Position numbers and translations under genes: made by a program. Below, piece by piece: positions 8,177 to 9,356 of a stretch of 9,356 nt of DNA. Position 1 is the first letter of the stretch. Every line of letters starts with the position of its first letter. The notes beneath the pieces are model-generated. The model saw nothing but the letters and a program-made list of their open reading frames with translations, did not search any database and had not been told where the DNA came from. The DNA comes from an uncultured Ruminococcus sp. Lineage in GTDB: Bacteria; Bacillota; Clostridia; Oscillospirales; CAG-272. The stretch lies in the NCBI GenBank assembly GCA_902773455.1, contig CACYEW010000025.1:1-9356 (forward strand). Reading direction: 5' to 3'.

Positions 8177-8182
8177 ATTATA
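8177..8182 (-). promoter_or_regulatory. Candidate -10 box for the sufC operon
   Basis: On the minus strand this reads TATAAT exactly, within an AT-rich stretch, with its downstream edge 34 bases before the sufC ATG. At the normal 17-base spacing the -35 position (8200-8205) reads AACAAT, a very poor match to TTGACA. The promoter may therefore need an activator or may be weak. An exact TATAAT in AT-rich DNA can arise by chance, so confidence is moderate. Confidence 0.5.
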
Positions 8183-8186
8183 CAAT

Positions 8187-8221
8187 AAAAAGCGAGGTGA
8201 TTGTTGTAATAAAACCACCTC
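8187..8221 (-). terminator. Probable intrinsic terminator of the kinase transcript
   Basis: Read on the minus strand, GAGGTG (8221-8216) pairs with CACCTC (8199-8194), extended by a G-T wobble and two A-T pairs to 9 bp around a 10-base loop. GC and then TTTTT (8191-8187) follow. It lies 53 bases past the kinase stop. The stem is short and moderate in GC, so termination may be partial. The right half of the dyad sits where the -35 region of the sufC promoter should be, so it could instead, or also, be an operator. Confidence 0.6.
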
Positions 8222-8245
8222 ATTGTTAATTTTTATTTAATTATT

Positions 8246-8272
8246 ACGTCCGTTACGAATACCGCCGGACGT
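8246..8272. repeat. Inverted repeat just after the kinase stop codon
   Basis: ACGTCCG (8246-8252) and CGGACGT (8266-8272) form a perfect 7-bp stem with a 13-base loop, starting one base past the kinase TGA. On the minus strand it is followed by AATAATTAAA, not a T-run, so it is a poor intrinsic terminator. It could be a 3'-end stability hairpin or a protein-binding dyad; nothing in the sequence decides. Confidence 0.45.
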
Positions 8273-8273
8273 T

Positions 8274-9356
8274 TCATTCGCCGGGCTTCACGGCATCGAA
8301 GGTCAGCACGACCTTGAACAGATCGCCGTCGACGGTGAGATCGAACGTTCCGCCGCAGACCTCCGTATACGTCTTCGCGATAGCGAGACCGAGGCCGCTG
8401 CCTTCCTCCGAACGCGATTCGTCGCCTCTTACGAACCGTTCCGTAAATCTCTCTGGATCCGTCGTTATTTTATCTTTTGAAATATTCTTTATTCCGAATA
8501 CGGCTTTTCCGTTCTCTTCACAAAGGTCCACGTATACTCTCGTATTCGGAAGCGAATATTTGAGAGCGTTGTTTATCAGATTTTCGATCACGTTATGGAG
8601 CTTTGCGCCGTCGGCTTTGATCATCAGCGGATGATCCGGCACGTTCGTAACGAAAGTAAGAGTCGAACGCTCTGTCGCGTCGGCGTTGTAGGAAAGCTGC
8701 TGATTTATAAGCATCGTAAGATCTATTTCGGTCAGATCCGCGTCGAGCTTCGCGGAAGCGGCTTTCGACAGCTCGAACAGATCGTCTATGAGCTTTTTGA
8801 GTCTCTGCTCTTTGTTTTTTATGATCTGAACATAATCGTTCGCCTCTTCGGTGAGCCCTTCGGATTCCGAAAGAAGTTCCGTATACGATATTATCGACGT
8901 GAGCGGAGTTTTGAGATCGTGCGACACGTTCGTTATCAGCTCGACTTTCGTCTTCTCTTCCGCAAGCGCCTTTTCGGCGTTCGAGCGGCAGGCGTTCTCT
9001 ACGTTATCGAGCGCGAGATCGAGAGGGCGCGCGTCGGAAGTCACCGGCAGTCCGATACCGCCTGTCTCGCCGTTTTCGGACAGCGTATAAAGCTTGTCGG
9101 TGAATTTTTCAAGATCGGTTATCAGCGGCGTGACCGCGATAAAATACCCGGCTGTCGACGCGATGAACAGCAGTACGCCGGCGGCGCCGAACCATACCGA
9201 GCCGCCGAGAAGCGCCCCGAGCACGGCGACGCAAAACGAGACGATACAGAGAACGGCGTATGCCGCCGCGCTTACGGCAAGCCTGCGGAAAGGCCGTTTT
9301 TTTGAAAACGCCGCCCCGGTAAACCGTATCGCCCATACGGCGAACGTGTTTTTAAA
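8274..9356 (-). CDS. Two-component sensor histidine kinase, 5' partial
   Basis: This membrane sensor kinase autophosphorylates on His and passes the phosphate to a response regulator, probably encoded beyond the right edge. The frame is open to base 9356, adding 44 codons before the GTG at 9224, so 360 residues are visible and the true start is outside. The extra codons complete a hydrophobic pair of TM helices (about 9285-9204 and 9197-9123). A HAMP-like linker follows, then the dimerisation helix ELITNVSHDLKTPLTSIISY with phospho-acceptor His at codon 8921-8919, the N-box NVIENLINNALKYS, and the ATP-lid and G2 region SEEGSGLGLAIAK. The G1 position reads FGIKNIS instead of DNGxGI, as I recall for VanS-like clostridial kinases. 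It ends 131 bases before sufC. The terminator between them argues against one operon. The signal and target genes are unknown. Confidence 0.9.
   Translation of the reverse strand, partial: FKNTFAVWAIRFTGAAFSKKRPFRRLAVSAAAYAVLCIVSFCVAVLGALLGGSVWFGAAGVLLFIASTAGYFIAVTPLITDLEKFTDKLYTLSENGETGGIGLPVTSDARPLDLALDNVENACRSNAEKALAEEKTKVELITNVSHDLKTPLTSIISYTELLSESEGLTEEANDYVQIIKNKEQRLKKLIDDLFELSKAASAKLDADLTEIDLTMLINQQLSYNADATERSTLTFVTNVPDHPLMIKADGAKLHNVIENLINNALKYSLPNTRVYVDLCEENGKAVFGIKNISKDKITTDPERFTERFVRGDESRSEEGSGLGLAIAKTYTEVCGGTFDLTVDGDLFKVVLTFDAVKPGE

Noticed and set aside
9222..9224. GTG as the start of the histidine kinase.
   Set aside because: The frame stays open to the window end, and the added residues complete a transmembrane helix that the GTG would cut in half.

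Overview
The window looks like a chromosomal segment from an anaerobic Firmicute, most likely an uncultured Clostridia-type gut or rumen bacterium. The inference rests on four things: FtsX/MacB-like ATPase-permease fusions, a VanS-like sensor kinase of a type common in Clostridia, a minimal SufC plus SufB/D iron-sulfur pair without the rest of the SUF operon, and strong AAGGAGG-type ribosome binding sites. No taxonomic search could be run. I see no mobile element, CRISPR array, tRNA or rRNA.

The left half (1-5240) reads on the plus strand. It holds two consecutive ABC transporter genes, the first entering the window already inside its ATPase domain. Each encodes an N-terminal LolD/MacB-like ATPase, a cytoplasmic linker, one transmembrane helix, a large extracytoplasmic domain and three C-terminal helices with the FtsX signature. 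They are 12 bases apart, with the second gene's Shine-Dalgarno overlapping the first gene's stop codon. They are probably co-translated and may work as a heterodimer. The substrate is unknown.

A 12-bp hairpin flanked by T-runs on both strands (5246-5272) separates this pair from convergent minus-strand genes and should terminate both.

The right half (5318-9356) reads on the minus strand. From upstream to downstream it holds a sensor histidine kinase that runs off the right edge, a 131-bp AT-rich intergenic region, and a tight three-gene operon. That region carries two hairpins and a TATAAT box. The operon is SufC ATPase, SufB/SufD-like scaffold, then a MalY/PatB-type PLP-dependent carbon-sulfur lyase or aminotransferase. 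Gene spacings are 2 and 12 bases, and each downstream gene has a GGAG ribosome binding site at or next to the preceding stop.

The most interesting feature is this operon. The SufC plus SufBD pair resembles the minimal SMS (SmsCB) Fe-S assembly machinery. It lacks a cysteine desulfurase and a SufE/SufU carrier, but it ends with a PLP enzyme whose family can release sulfide from cysteine or cystathionine. That suggests, as inference only, a sulfide-fed minimal Fe-S system with its own sulfide-producing enzyme.
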